64,000 nt of DNA from Obelidium mucronatum (lineage: Eukaryota; Chytridiomycota; Chytridiomycetes; Chytridiales; Chytriomycetaceae): the NCBI GenBank assembly GCA_025765595.1, contig JAIVFH010000002.1:744001-808000 (forward strand), in the 5' to 3' direction. The translations under genes were made by a program, and so were the position numbers. The notes beneath the pieces are model-generated. The model was not told where the DNA came from. It worked only from the letters and a program-made list of their open reading frames with translations, and searched no databases. Positions 43,886 to 56,165 of this stretch are shown here, one piece after another. The stretch's first letter is position 1. Each line of letters starts with the position of its first letter.

Positions 43886-46800
43886 ATGAGCGATCACTTC
43901 AACTTGGCCGATGACGAGTCGCAGCACAAGCGCCAGCGCCGCCTCTCGCAGGGCGAAGAATTGATTCTAGCGCTTCACAGCCAGATAGTGAATGAGAGTC
44001 TGCGGGCAGCAAACAGCAGCTTGCCGAGTATTTCAATCACCAACACGCAGCTGGGCGAGCAGGAAACTTTCCCAACTCTCGAAAAACGAGACGGAAAAGA
44101 TCGAAAGAAGCAGACAAAGGCGTGCGGTGCGTTTGCTTCTTCCGCTTTGAGTTGACGTTTCTGACTGCTACAACACTTGTTGACACAAAAGACCGCTGCC
44201 GAATACGGAAGCGCAAGTGCGATGCCGCAGTGCCTTTTTGTACAACTTGCGTCAGGGGAGAAGCTGAGCCTCACTTGACATGCACGTACACAATGCAGTC
44301 AAAGAAAAGAGGCCCAAAACGCGGATACAAAGACGAACTACTAGAACGAATGGCGTCTATTGAGGCAATTATCAATTCTAACCCGAATGGGAGCGGGGGG
44401 ATAATTGGCGGAAGCAGCAGCTCCTCGAACGCGACATCATTCCAGAATCCTTTGATGGATTCTCTGGATTATGTTCCAATGAATTTCACGAATGTGTCAC
44501 GCCGCGCTTCCTCTTCTTCGACAGTCAGCATGTTGAGTGATCATCAGATATTGAATCCAATGGAATTATTGGTTCGGGAAGCAACGTCGCGCGTTAGTGC
44601 ATTGGCTAACAGCAGCGGAACATCGGATTCACTGTTTTCGTCACAAACGGCTTCTACTCCTCTACCAATTAATAATTCTGGTATTTTAGGAGGAATTCCA
44701 GATCAGCAGCTACTTCAAACTGATTCGAACTATGATAATGGACTTGTGTTTGACTTTGGAGGTATTTTTCTGCTTGGTATTTCATTCTGCTAGTTTCTGA
44801 ATTTATGTGCAATCAGAGTCTCTGTATTCGTTTCAATCCATCATTGGCCAATCATTTATGCCGTCCATGACTTTGGATACTTCCGATAGTCTGGAAAAGT
44901 TCCTCGAAGACCTTCAATCACCCCAGTTACCAACGGCATCTCAGCTGGTTTCATCCCACTCCGAAACAACCAATGCATCTCCTACACTACCCACTCCAGT
45001 TTCTGCTTTCTCTGTAAACCCGCCACCTGCCACCATCAGCCCCAGCACACACAGCACCGGCCAAACAAAGGCTATCCACCTGTTCCGACGCTTATATCCT
45101 CACCGATCTGGAAGATCACCTTGTTCGACTCTTCTTTTCTCACCTATCCATGAAAATATTTGCATTTCACGAGCCCTACTTTATCGCAAACCTCTATCCA
45201 ACGAACCAACATCCATCGCACGTAATCTTTGCGATTTGCGCAGTAACAAGCCTCTTTTCGGACCATAAAGACATTCTGGAGTTCGGATCAACGCGAGCAG
45301 CGTGTGCAGAGTATACCAGTAAATGCATGAAAGAGATTGAGAGCTTTGAGAAAATCAGTGAGTTGGATTATGATTCGTTGGAGGTTGTGCAGAGTTTGAT
45401 GTTGTTGGCTTTGGTTGAGTATGGGTTTAATCAACCTGTAAAAGCGTACCGAAAGATGGGTGAGTGATTACTTTTTTTATTTTTTTTTGTCCAATTCCAC
45501 GGAAGCTTTAATATTTTTATTGTTATTTTTATAATTATTTTATTTTTGAATCAGTATTGGCGATTCAGATGGCTATTCGTTTAAAGATTGACCAAGAAGA
45601 TCCAAATGTTGCAATGAATCCGCTTTCTATTTGGCTGGACAAGACTCAGGTTTATTCTCCCGATAAACTGCTTGTTCGTCGGAAGCTGTGGGAGTTTTGT
45701 TTGTATTTTGATACCTGCATTGGTTTGGCTGGCGGTCTTCCTTTGGTCATTTACGAAGCTGCATACATGTATTTATTATCTCCGCCTTCTAATCTGGATG
45801 CCGAAGCACGCGTGGATGCAGTTAGCTCCATCAACATGAATTCTCATGAACGCGCTAAACTCAAGAAGCTCAAGCACCTGCTTGTTAAGGATCGTACCAA
45901 AACCGAAGAAGGATTGAAGATTCTGAGTGAAATCATCATGAATCCTCCCAAAGAAACTGTTTTCGCGACATTGAATCTGCCAGTCAAGTCTAGACCTGCC
46001 GTTCAGTATGATCAATACCACGTTATTATGAATCAATTGAGTTTTATTTTGAGGAGAGTGATTCGTGTGAATTATACGGTGCGGACTTCTCTTGGTGCTT
46101 ATCCTCAAGGTGGCGGCGGTGCATGGCCGAAAGGAAAATCAAACGATACAACCTTGCTACTCAATCCGGGAAAACCCATTGTTGAAAACTTGATACCTCC
46201 TCCACAAGACGTAATAGCCATCCACGATGCATTGATTGACTTTTACAATGTTCTCCCTGTTGAATACAAGCCATTTCACAGCTTCGCGCAGTTCTTTCCG
46301 ATCCTGAACAGCAATCCTCAAAAAAGCAGCAGCAGCAACAACAACACCAATAACAAACTTGTGCATCCATTATTCGCAGACAAATTCGATCCCACACAGA
46401 TACATGTCATCTCTATTCTCACAAACCTTTTTAGCGCGATGGTGATGCTTCATTTACCACGCACAGACGATACGAGGGCGATTTTTAAATTGGATTCTGC
46501 GGTGTTAGTGGATACAGCATCGGCTTTCGGACCAAAGAAAATATGTTCTGCCGAAGTTGTCCTTGTTGCACGGAAATCGCTGGTGTATCTTGTGCAAGGG
46601 ATTCTTCCACAGCCTGCATCGCCGCCACCAGAACCGCCACAACAACAAATCACAATTAATGGGAGTAATCAGGGAGCCGATAATATGTATTCTCAATCCA
46701 ATGACTTGAGTGCTGCAAGAAATTCCGGATTCCACTCGTTTTCACAACCCATCGCGTCTGGCATGGATTTCGAAACTTTGACGGAGAAAAGTTCAAGTAT

Positions 46801-47350
46801 GCAGAGCTTAGCAGATCATCATGTAGAGCCCACGTTTGCGACCCGCGCCGATCAGAATGTGTTTCGGGTGGTGGGACACAGTGAAGTGGAACTTGCGAAT
46901 CGAAGATCACGGATGCCATTGACGGCGCTGGTTTTAGAAGATGAGCAGTTGGGGTCGCCGGCTTCGTTTGGAGACCAGGGAGGGGGAGGAGGAGGTGGTG
47001 GTGCTGGTGGTGGGGTTACTTCTACTCCTGAAACGGATGGGCATGATGGCCAAAAACAAGATGTAGCGGCAGATGGCGCAAACATTAGCTTATTTTGTGA
47101 TCCAGTGGTTGGGTTCAATATATTCACTGTGGCAGTTGCGGGGATTGCTGTTTGCACGGGTGGCAGTAACGAGGAGTTTAATCGAGGGGTTTTGGCCGTG
47201 TTGAAGTCGAGTATTGAAACTGTGGACTTGACGGTGATGGATTGTATCACGTATATTTGGCCAGTTTGCGGCAGTTTCTCGGACCGGTTGAAACGGGTGC
47301 TACAGTTGGCGAAGAGCAAGTTGAACAGTGGAAAATATAGAGATAGTTGA
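43886..47350 (+). CDS. Zn2Cys6 fungal-type transcription factor
   Basis: Removing an intron (GTGCGT to CACAAAAG, 44127-44191) restores the binuclear cluster KACDRCRIRKRKCDAAVPFCTT followed by C, plus a basic linker (KKRGPKRGYKDE). After a Ser-rich linker the middle part has the fungal-specific TF domain: LVRLFFSHLSMKIFAFHEPYF, HVIFAICAVTSLFS, LVEYGFNQPVKAYRKMG and VRRKLWEFCLYFDT. Exons are in different frames, joined by short introns near 44760-44816, about 45000-45090 (not exactly placed) and 45460-45554. A Gly run (about 46981-47020) lies late in the protein. Target genes unknown. Confidence 0.85.
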
Positions 47351-47532
47351 TCTTTACTGTTGATGGGATATGTTGGGGAAATTTTCCCTTTTATACACAC
47401 AAACTGTCAAGCCCACGTCGCACAAAAGATGGAGACTCCATGCATGATGCATGTGCATTTGCGAGACACTTTCCTGATTTTGTGATAATAATCAATGCGC
47501 AGAAAGAAGAAGGAAACTAGCAACTTTAATCG

Positions 47533-48051
47533 TCAAGAGCTGAAAGACGCTCCAACATCTTTCCCCCAAATAGACTGAGCGAAATAAATCAAATTCAGCA
47601 ACTGGCAAAACGCGTACCAGCACAAAGTCATCCACTTTACACACTGCGCGTAAAACATCCAAGATTCTTCATTCCCAAAATACGCAAAGTCGTGTTCAAA
47701 CTGCGTTTTTAGTATCTGCCCCTTTTTGGCTTTGTGGAAAAGCATGCATATATAGTTGTTTGTGAGCATCGTTTGGATCGTTAGACCAGCCAGCCATACA
47801 AAGTGGAGGAAGAAACTGGCCGTGATTAAAAGTTCGTATTTTCCAATCGAACTCATTAGAAACGTGGTTACTCCCAATGAAGATAGAGCAAAGCCAGAGA
47901 GAGATACGAGAATATCCATCAGCTCATTGGAGTGTGCCAGAAGGTTTCCTCGATACTCTTCAATTTGATCAGCTAGCTCAAGTGAATTCGTGTCATTGAT
48001 GCTCAGTTTTGTATCAGATATATCGTGAGTAGAATGAACTTTCGTGGACAT
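47533..48051 (-). CDS. Unknown multi-pass membrane protein
   Basis: An intronless frame of 172 residues. After a hydrophilic N terminus (LADQIEEYRGNLLAHSNELM) it has four hydrophobic stretches (SLSGFALSSLGVTTFLM; LLITASFFLHFVWLAGLTIQ; WMFYAQCVKWMTLCWYAFCQ; LLNLIYFAQSIWG). No family recognised. Its ATG is 35 bp from that of the Hsp20 gene. Confidence 0.6.
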   Translation of the reverse strand: MSTKVHSTHDISDTKLSINDTNSLELADQIEEYRGNLLAHSNELMDILVSLSGFALSSLGVTTFLMSSIGKYELLITASFFLHFVWLAGLTIQTMLTNNYICMLFHKAKKGQILKTQFEHDFAYFGNEESWMFYAQCVKWMTLCWYAFCQLLNLIYFAQSIWGKDVGASFSS

Positions 48052-48086
48052 TATTTTTGCAGTTTGTTATTCTCGCTGTAAACTCT

Positions 48087-49562
48087 ATGGGCTCCACTCC
48101 ACCCACTCCACCAACATTGCCACCAACTGGCCCGCCAAGCGCAAGCACGAGCACCGAGACAGTTGGAAGTTTGACTGTGGATGAATTCGCGAGCTCAGGT
48201 CGCCAATCTGAGGGAAACTCAGATGATAACAGTTCAATTGCATCAAATGACAAAGAATCTCCTCCGCCAGAAGTATCAACCTCTGATAGTCAATCCCCTG
48301 CAATTAATCATCAGCAAGTAACAAGAAAGGTTCGTGTTTTTTTTTTTCAGAGCAGCTGGTGTCACTTCTAATGACATGTCACAACAAAGATTCCAATAGC
48401 GTTTTCTAAATCACACATGTACACTACTCCAACCAAACGCGTCTCCTTATACGACCGTCTTATCCAACAGCAACGCGAGAATTCAGACAAGACAGACAAA
48501 TCCGAACGCAAGCAGAGAGCCTCCACCAGTTCGGCACCACCCACCCCCACCTCCACACCCATCACGATTTCCCCCATCCAGCCACACTCAAACAGACAAA
48601 AACCAGCACCCATTTCCAAGAACATACTCCAAAAGCTTGAGCAATTGAGCAACGAACAAAGTGCATTCAGTCCAAGTTTCCATTGTCATTCTGACAGCCA
48701 TTCCCGCAAGTCTTCCGGTGAATCTTCAAAATCAGCAAGCCGATCCACCACAAAATCTGCCGCATCCAGCTCAACACCCATGTTCAAACATGTGTCCATG
48801 GGGGGGATTCCGGAATCACTTGAGAAGCTCCTGTTCAACAACAAGGCCCAGAACCCGCAACAGAAGCAGCAACAGCAGCAGCGTGAGGCGCTGCTGGATG
48901 ATCATTCAGAATCACTAATTAGCTACCCATCCGCCTCGAACACGACCAACTCTTCTGCTTGCTCAAGCAACGATGGAGACAGCATTCGTCCCCACAGTCA
49001 TCACGACCACTACAAGAACCGACAAGTTTCTCCCACGTCCTCTGACCCATCTCACTCAAGAAACCGCAGCGAGTGCTGGCAACGCGTATCCACTCTAGTC
49101 CTCGAAAAGAAACCCAACACCCGTGGCGCGTTGAAATCAGTTCTCCAGAAACTCGATTTGGAGCTCGAGTTTGAACCCAAAATCGATTATATTGAGACTG
49201 AGAAGGATGTGCATATTTATATGGAGTTGCCGGGCGTCAAATCGGGGGATGTGGATGTGGAGGTGACGGATTGGGGGAAACGTGTTCAGGTGAAGGGGGT
49301 TGTGGAGGATCCTATTGATCTAGAGTTTAAGGTGAAGAATGAGATTTTTTTTTTTTTGGGTTGAAGTTCTTTTTTTTTTTTGTCTTTTATTTATTTTATA
49401 CTTTTATAGGACCAACCCACCTCCAGTGAGTTCCGCGAAAGAAGCGTCGGCCGATTTATTCGTCGCGTTAAAATGAGAGTTCCCGTTGATGAGCACAGTA
49501 GCGATGCTTCCATGTGCAATGGGTTGTTACATATTCGCATTTCCAAGAAGACGGTGGCGTGA
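48087..49562 (+). CDS. Small heat-shock protein (Hsp20 / alpha-crystallin domain) with long disordered N terminus
   Basis: The C-terminal alpha-crystallin domain reads DYIETEKDVHIYMELPGVKS, GDVDVEVTDWGKRVQVKG, then across an intron (about 49333-49409, T-rich) SSEFRERSVGRFIRRVKM and NGLLHIRISKK. These are the conserved beta strands and the GxLxIxIxKK-like end of Hsp20. About 250 residues before it are Ser/Thr/Pro/Gln-rich and disordered, unusual for this family, whose N terminus is normally under 100 residues. The join between 48330 and 48420 is not fixed: the first 90 codons may be a separate exon with the intron at GTTCGT or the start may be 48417. Confidence 0.85.
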
Positions 49563-49709
49563 TTCGTCACTGGTTCTGAGTGTTTTTTTTTGCATGTATA
49601 TTTTGAGTGGTTACTGTGAGGAGTGTTATGCTGTGATTGAATTATTGCTTTTTTTTGTGTTTTTTTTTTATTGCGTGAAAATAAAAGTACTGATTGTATA
49701 CCATCTTGT

Positions 49710-49780
49710 TTATTCATCCAAAGACAAGAGCGCAAACGCATTCACTCTTCCTTTTGCCTTTGGTGATGGTTTCGCGTCGA

Positions 49781-49812
<32 letters not shown>

Positions 49813-52324
49813 CTGTCAATCGCGTTGGCAGATTCCTTCCCACGCCCACCTTTTTTCTTTGGCGCAGCTGTTTCCACGCCCCGTACTCTCGGAATATCTC
49901 CAACACAAGAAACTATCACACCATCCCGTATAGACGCCGCCAGTCGAGCAAAATAGCCCGGAGGTTTAAACCCAAGCAACAATCTTCCATCATTCGCCAT
50001 CCGGAGTATCAAATTTGCAGCCCGATAGACATCTGGTCTGGCCGCTTTTGGCGTCAAGAACCCCCGTTGAATTGCGAATGCTAGTTTCCAATTACATAGG
50101 AGAAGTTAGAAAAAGACAAAATGTGATGGATTATAATAATAACAAAAAAAATAGGGATAAAAAACCTTCACAGATATCCCATGCACTCCATTGATATCTG
50201 TCAAAGTGCTCCTCGCAATCCTCCTTGCCGCCCCCACCACCACCACCACCAATAATTTCTATAGGCGGCTTCAAGTGCAAAACTCGTTCAACAGGGACCC
50301 TTTCCGCCAAATATTGAACAGCAGAATACGGTTCTTGCACTTGCGCGATTTTGTACATTCCAGACAAGATTTGGACCGGTTTCGGCAATACGGCTGGGAA
50401 CACGAGACCTGGGCAGTCGCATAGACGTAACTTGGGCGTCAAATGAATTGTTTGAAAGTGTTTTGTGTGGCCTGGTGTTGAAGAGGTGGAGACAACTTTT
50501 CTTCCCAAGATTCCGTTGATGAGTGATGATTTTCCAACGTTTCTATATAGAAAAAAAGGGAAACATGTTTAAAAATTGCTGAATTTTTTTTTTTTTTTAA
50601 AGAAGTAACTTACGGATGACCAATCAGCCCAATGGTGATCATATCGTTGCGGGGGTCTCTGTCTTCTACTTGCAAGTCCGGACTGATGCACTCTGGGAAA
50701 CGGTGTTACAAGATAAACACATCAAACTATAGCAAAAGAGAAACCAAAAAGAGAGTATTTACCAGTTCCTTTGTCATCATCATCATCACCATCGTCGTCA
50801 CTTTCAGAATAATCATCGATTTTTGGAACAGGCAATACAGTAGTGGTATCCGACAACACGTTTTCTCTATCCCGACGATGCCGCTGCTTCCTCCCACCCG
50901 CACCTCTAACATCATCCTCATCCAACTTTGCAAGTGTAGGGTGGTCTGACTTTTCTTGTTTGATCCGTCGCACCTCTTCTTCAAGTTCACGGCGCGCCTT
51001 TTCTGATTCCTCTTCCTCAATCATTCTAACCAAATGAAAAAAAAAACACACAGAAGTAAACGCGGTAAGCTAAAAAAAAAAAACTTTCAAATCAAAGGAA
51101 TTTTGCTACTTTTCCCAATCAACGAGTTTCCCCTTGGAATCAAACAACTCCACGTCACGGCAAGCAGCCAATACGGAGGATACACCGACAGCTCGAATGT
51201 ATCGATGCACGCGTTTACTGATTTTCGTGCGAGTGGAAGCGGGAGCCGCGGTTGATTCGGCGGCGGAAGTGGTCGTGCGGGGGTCAGGAAGGAATGCTTC
51301 CGGTGGATAGACGCTGAAATTTGCAGTATACAGGCCAGGGAAACGCGTTTGGAAGTATGTTTTCCAGGATGTTAGAGTCGGTGCATCTATCAAGTCTATC
51401 TTTTAAAAAAAACCACCAACATTCAAATATAAGCAAATTGGCGGGTAGGAAAAAAAGACGGGTGAAGGGCAGCAAACCTTGTTAAGACGAGTACGAGTTT
51501 CTTTTTCATTTTCCTCACAACGTAGTCAAACAGAGTTGGCGGGAAGTGTAGAACCGGATGTCTTGCATCAACAACAAAGAGGACAATATCCCTGTACAGT
51601 CATCAAGAGGTTAGAAACTCACGAATCGACATGATGGGAACGAAAAAAACAATATACACTCAACGAGATCTCAACAACTCTCCAAAACTGCCTCCACACT
51701 TCCAAGTTGTGTTCAAAGTAGCTCAACTCATGCGCGTTCCAGTTGGAATAGATGGAGTCCTTCCATATCTGGAAATAAGTTTCTTCGCGCTGTTCAACAG
51801 TTTCCTTAGATTCTCCTTTGAACCATGGCGGTCTCTGTGGGAATGAAATGATCTTTGCTGGCGCGTAAAGATCATCGAAGCCGATTTCAAGTGATTCCTT
51901 TCGTTTTTGTAAGATTAATTTTGGAATGCAATTCAAGCAACAGTAATGGGATTTACCTGAGGTAAGCGGACAATGGGCATTTGGCTCTCCCGTTTTCGTT
52001 GTTGGATTTCAAGTTGCGATAGTTTGGCAAACACAGAAACCAGCCTAGTAGTAACAAAGAATGTTTCAGCATTCATTGCAGACTTCAAACAGAGTAATCT
52101 TTACTTGTTTGTACTTGGCGCTAGTTGCTGCTGTGGCCTCTTTTCGTTGTTCCTGACTGATTGTGGGACAATGGTCATCCAGAACCAAAACAACGGGCTT
52201 CGTGTATCCAAAGCTACTGCTTCCTATCTCATGTTCACTCGAATCATTGTCCTTTGTTCCGTTGTCTCTCGCGTCGGGCTTTAAGTTGCTCCTTCTTTGC
52301 TTTTGTTGAAAATGGTTTTGGCAT
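49710..52324 (-). CDS. GNL1: GNL1-type circularly permuted GTPase
   Basis: Motif order G4-G5-G1-G2-G3 of the YlqF/YawG family: NKIDL near 51400-51510, then GHPNVGKSSLINGILGRKVV across the intron at 50543-50612, STPGHTKHFQT and CDCPGLVFPAVLPKP. Specific to GNL1 are the start MPKPFSTKAKKEQLKARRER, FPQRPPWFKG, LSYFEHNLEVWRQFWRVVE, QEPYSAVQYLAERVPV, WSAWDICEG, ARPDVYRAANLILRMANDGR and the end NAFALLSLDE. Many short introns. GNL1 relatives act in the nucleus or nucleolus; related GTPases work in ribosome assembly. Baker's yeast lacks GNL1 proper (from memory), so retention fits an early-diverging fungus. Confidence 0.9.
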
Positions 52325-52729
52325 CTTTATATAGAAGTTGTCTTTGTACATTCACAGCCAAAGTTAAATATCTGTTATGTTTCTTAACTTGCATTAATAA
52401 TTATCCAAGTTCCACCGAATATCAAGCACGCGCTCTCTTGTATAGAGGCGCTTAATCATGTTCGGCGATTGACAACAATCATTGTAAAACCTCCCCCAAT
52501 CAATACACAAACTCTCATTTTGCCTTTCTGCTCAAAGTCCGCCGACGCCTCAACCGCCACTGCGTTCGCAAACACGGCCACGGCGCGCTCGCGCGCACGC
52601 CGCCCACTTCGGCGCCAATCTCAAACTCGCCGCTGCACACGCACGCGCAGATGGCGCAGAATCTTTGTTTTGTTTTGTTTTGTTTTTTTGGATTTCACTT
52701 GATTTCACTTGGAACTGCTCTTCATCAAA
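52325..52729. other. Intergenic stretch between GNL1 and the OPT cluster
   Basis: 405 bp with a GC-rich patch (about 52560-52660, several CGCGC words) and two repeats of GATTTCACTT directly before the OPT start. No gene supported. Confidence 0.6.
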
Positions 52730-54296
52730 ATGCTGACAGAGGTCCGGCCAGACGCTGTCGCCAGCTCCATCGAGTACATTGTGCCGCAGGCGGACGATCC
52801 AGACACACCGGCTCTTACGTAAGCACTTGGCTTTGTGCTGGTGTGTGCTGATGCTGGTCGTTTCTACTAGATTCCGGGCTTTGCTGCTGGGGTTTTGCTT
52901 TGGCGCCTTTCTGTCTCTGGCAAACTCCATGTGGGCGTTTAGAACGAATGCAAACATTGCTGCAACCGGTGCGATTCTTCTTTCTTGCGCTGTCTGCTTG
53001 CTTGATCTTTGCAATGTGAAACATTGGTGGGGGAGATGATGTTCATTCGATATGGGGAATTAGTGGGTCACTCCGACAAGATCAACCTGCGCCGAATGCG
53101 ATCACATGAAGAGTATAACTGATTTGATTCGATTTGTTGCAGGTGCTACGTTTGCCGTGGTTGCTTCTTACCCACTGGGACTTTTATGGCATCGATTTGT
53201 GCCTGCTCATCCATTCTGGAACCCTGGAAAGTTTAGCGTTAAAGAACATGTTCTAGTCTGTGAGTTTTTCTTGGGCCTTTGCTCTCTTTCTTGGTATCTC
53301 ATTCTGAATTTCGAATCACATCAGATATCATCACTCATGCGAGCAGTGTCCCATACGGAATGGAAAACGTCGTATCTCAGGCAATGCCTACTCTCATGGT
53401 GAGGACAACTCGGTTTCCATATTCTGGGAGCCAACTGATTCAACTTTTTTTTTTTTTTGGGATCAACCAGAACAACACAAGCATCACTCTCTTTACATCT
53501 ATTGCATGGGTCTTTGTCACTCAATTTACAGGATTTGGTTTCGCCGGACTATGCCGTCGCTTTCTCGTAAAACCATCGGGAATGCTTTGGCCAACAACAT
53601 TTGCCATTCTTGCCATGTTTGCATCGTTCCATAATCTGGATACGCCTCATCCTCCCCATGAACCGCAAATTCATTTGGAAGAAACAGTTTTTGATGAGCG
53701 GCGTCGTCGAGGTGGAGCTGATGATGACGATGTTGAGATTGGTGCCGTTTCTACAAATCTTCAATCTGTGGCGCCCGATACTGCTCCCGCTGTGGAAAAT
53801 GCAGCGTCTCACGCATCATCTGAAACGGACGTCAACTCATCAAAGGAAACCGACTCATTCATGATTTCAACAAAGAGTGCGACTGAACGAGGCGTTGGCA
53901 AACTTGAAAAGGAGCAGCCTTCTACCGATTTGGAAAAAGAACTGGAAGGAGGCTATAAAACAACTCGAAAACAAGCCTTCTGGTACTCTGTTTTGGGCAT
54001 GTATTTATACTCCTTGGTTCCAGAGTATTTTGCACCTGCCTTACAGGCTGTCTCGTTCTGCACGAGTGCCAGTTTTGCAGGGATTGTCGTCGGGGTCTAT
54101 GGGCAAATTCAACACTGTGTCTAGTGTTTCCAATGGAGTTGGGTTCTTTGGGTTCACTTTTGATTGGTATTACATTGGATCAACTTATCTGACAACGCCA
54201 TGGTGGGCCATCATGTGCTTAACGCTTGGAAGAATGTTTTTATCCTGGGGAGTTACTATATTATTGTACATTACAAACAGTTGAGTTTTCTCGCAT

Positions 54297-54334
<38 letters not shown>

Positions 54335-55476
54335 CTCACTGACTATTTCTTTACCCTCCGAGCAGCTTGGGGAATCAACTATGCCATCTCCAAAGACTGG
54401 AATCAATCCAACGCTAAACTCTGTTCATTTATTCTCCGGAAACCCCAACGCCAAAAACCACGCACTCGGAGAACAAGTCGACCCCGCGTATTTCTACGAT
54501 GTTCACAAACGATTACAACCTCAACATGACGGCATACCAAGAAGTAGAACCGAATCCACGTCACAGCTTACTTTGCAGTTCAATATGGCTCCCAATTCCT
54601 CACGATTGCAGCTGTAGTTGCCCACGTTGGACTCTGGTATGGCGAGACGATTAAGCGGCAATTCAAAAGCGCGTTACGTCAAGTCAGCGATGCAGTAGAC
54701 TCTGTGGATATTCATAATCAATTGATGAGTGTTTATTGGGATCCACCTGATTGGATGTTTCTGGTGTTTGCGGTTGTGATGGCTGGGGTCACGTTTTGTG
54801 TGTGTCTATGGACGCCTTTTAAAATGCCTTGGTGGGGGGTTTTGTTGAATTTGGTTTTGACGGGTGTGTTGATTATTCCTATTGGTGTTATTTATGCGGT
54901 GAGTTTTTTTATTTTATTTACGTTTTTGTAATTACTCGTTGTTTTTAAAGTCTTTTTTATTTTCCTTTTAGATTTCTGGGATTTCAATCAGTGTGAGTGT
55001 TCTGGCTGAATTCTTGATGGGATCAATTGTTCCCGGCGATACAGTTGCAGTCATGGCATTCAAGTCTCTTGCCATCAACAACCTCAACCAAGGACTCCTT
55101 CTTGTTGGAGGTCTCAAAATCGGGCATTACCTCCATGTCCCACCTTCAGCCGTTATTATAGCGCAAATTTTCGGAACCAGCGTCAACATTCTCATGAGCA
55201 CGTGTGTAACATGGTGGATGATGTTTTGCTCAAACATGTTGAACGCGACACGTGGGGATTGGCAGTACATTGTATACCAGACTTTCTACAGCGATGGAGC
55301 GATTTGGGGATGCGATTGGGCCGCGGAGGTTTTTTGGGATCGGGTCCTGTCTATGAGAACTTGTTGTGGTGTTTTTTGGTTGGGTTCTTGTGTCCGTTTG
55401 GGCCGTGGTTGTTGGATCGGTATGTGTATGCGGCAGAGTTTTGGCAGTATATTAATTGTGAGTACCTCTTTTTCTT

Positions 55477-55508
<32 letters not shown>

Positions 55509-56098
55509 CTTTTTTATTATTGTTTTGCCTCCTAATGCGTCAGACCAGTCCCGATTATTTTTGCATTTACTGGAGTCGGGGGATTTCAAACTGCCGTTTT
55601 GATGCCATTGATTGTGGGCTTCGTGTTTCAGGTTCTTATTTTTAAGTACGCAAAGGAATGGTATGCAGTGGTGAAGCGGTTTTTTTTGTTTTTTTCGATA
55701 AAATGATCTGATAATCACATTAGGTATCAAAACTATACTTTCGTCATGGCATCTGCATTCGACATTGCCCTTGGTATTCCTCCTTCTAATTTTTCGCAGT
55801 CAGTCATCAATTGTTAATTTTTAAAAAAAAAAAACTTTCAAAAAAGGTGTCGCTATTTTGACGGTTGCTATTTTGACCAACGTCGGAGTAACATGTCCCA
55901 TTTCATCCGTTGAACCCGAATCTCGAGAATGTTCCAATCGACTACTATTGTTATGCTGGCGCCAACTACTCAGAGTATGTCGTTGTTTTTTTTTTTTTTT
56001 TAACATTTTTTATTATTGACTGTACTTGTTCTTTTTTGGGCAGTTTCGATTGTAACTATTACTCACTCAAGAATAAATCTGATCCCCGTGCATGTTGA
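52730..56098 (+). pseudogene. OPT-family oligopeptide transporter, first tandem copy, multiply frameshifted
   Basis: Homologous over its whole length to the two copies downstream: IEYIVPQADDPDTPA, WAFRTNANIAATG, the OPT signature NPGKFSVKEHVLV, PYGMENVVSQAMP, TQFTGFGFAGLCRRF, QFLTIAAV, MPWWGVLLNL, ISGISISVSVLAEF and a C-terminal FDCNYYSLKNKSDPRAC. Against those copies the frame breaks by single bases at about 54090, 54390, 54505, 54545, 55310, 55345 and 55895, for example VHK for VHN at 54505. Introns are enlarged by T runs (54299-54330, 55481-55508). The copy is probably decayed, unless these are sequencing errors. Confidence 0.75.
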
Positions 56099-56165
56099 GA
56101 GGAGTTAAAAAAAATAAAGAAGAAACAAAAGTAAATAAAGTAAATATAAAATTTCTTATAATAAG

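Noticed and set aside
49694..49933. A plus-strand frame with a histidine run
   Set aside because: It is the complement of the Asp run (GAT repeats) in the GNL1 C terminus.
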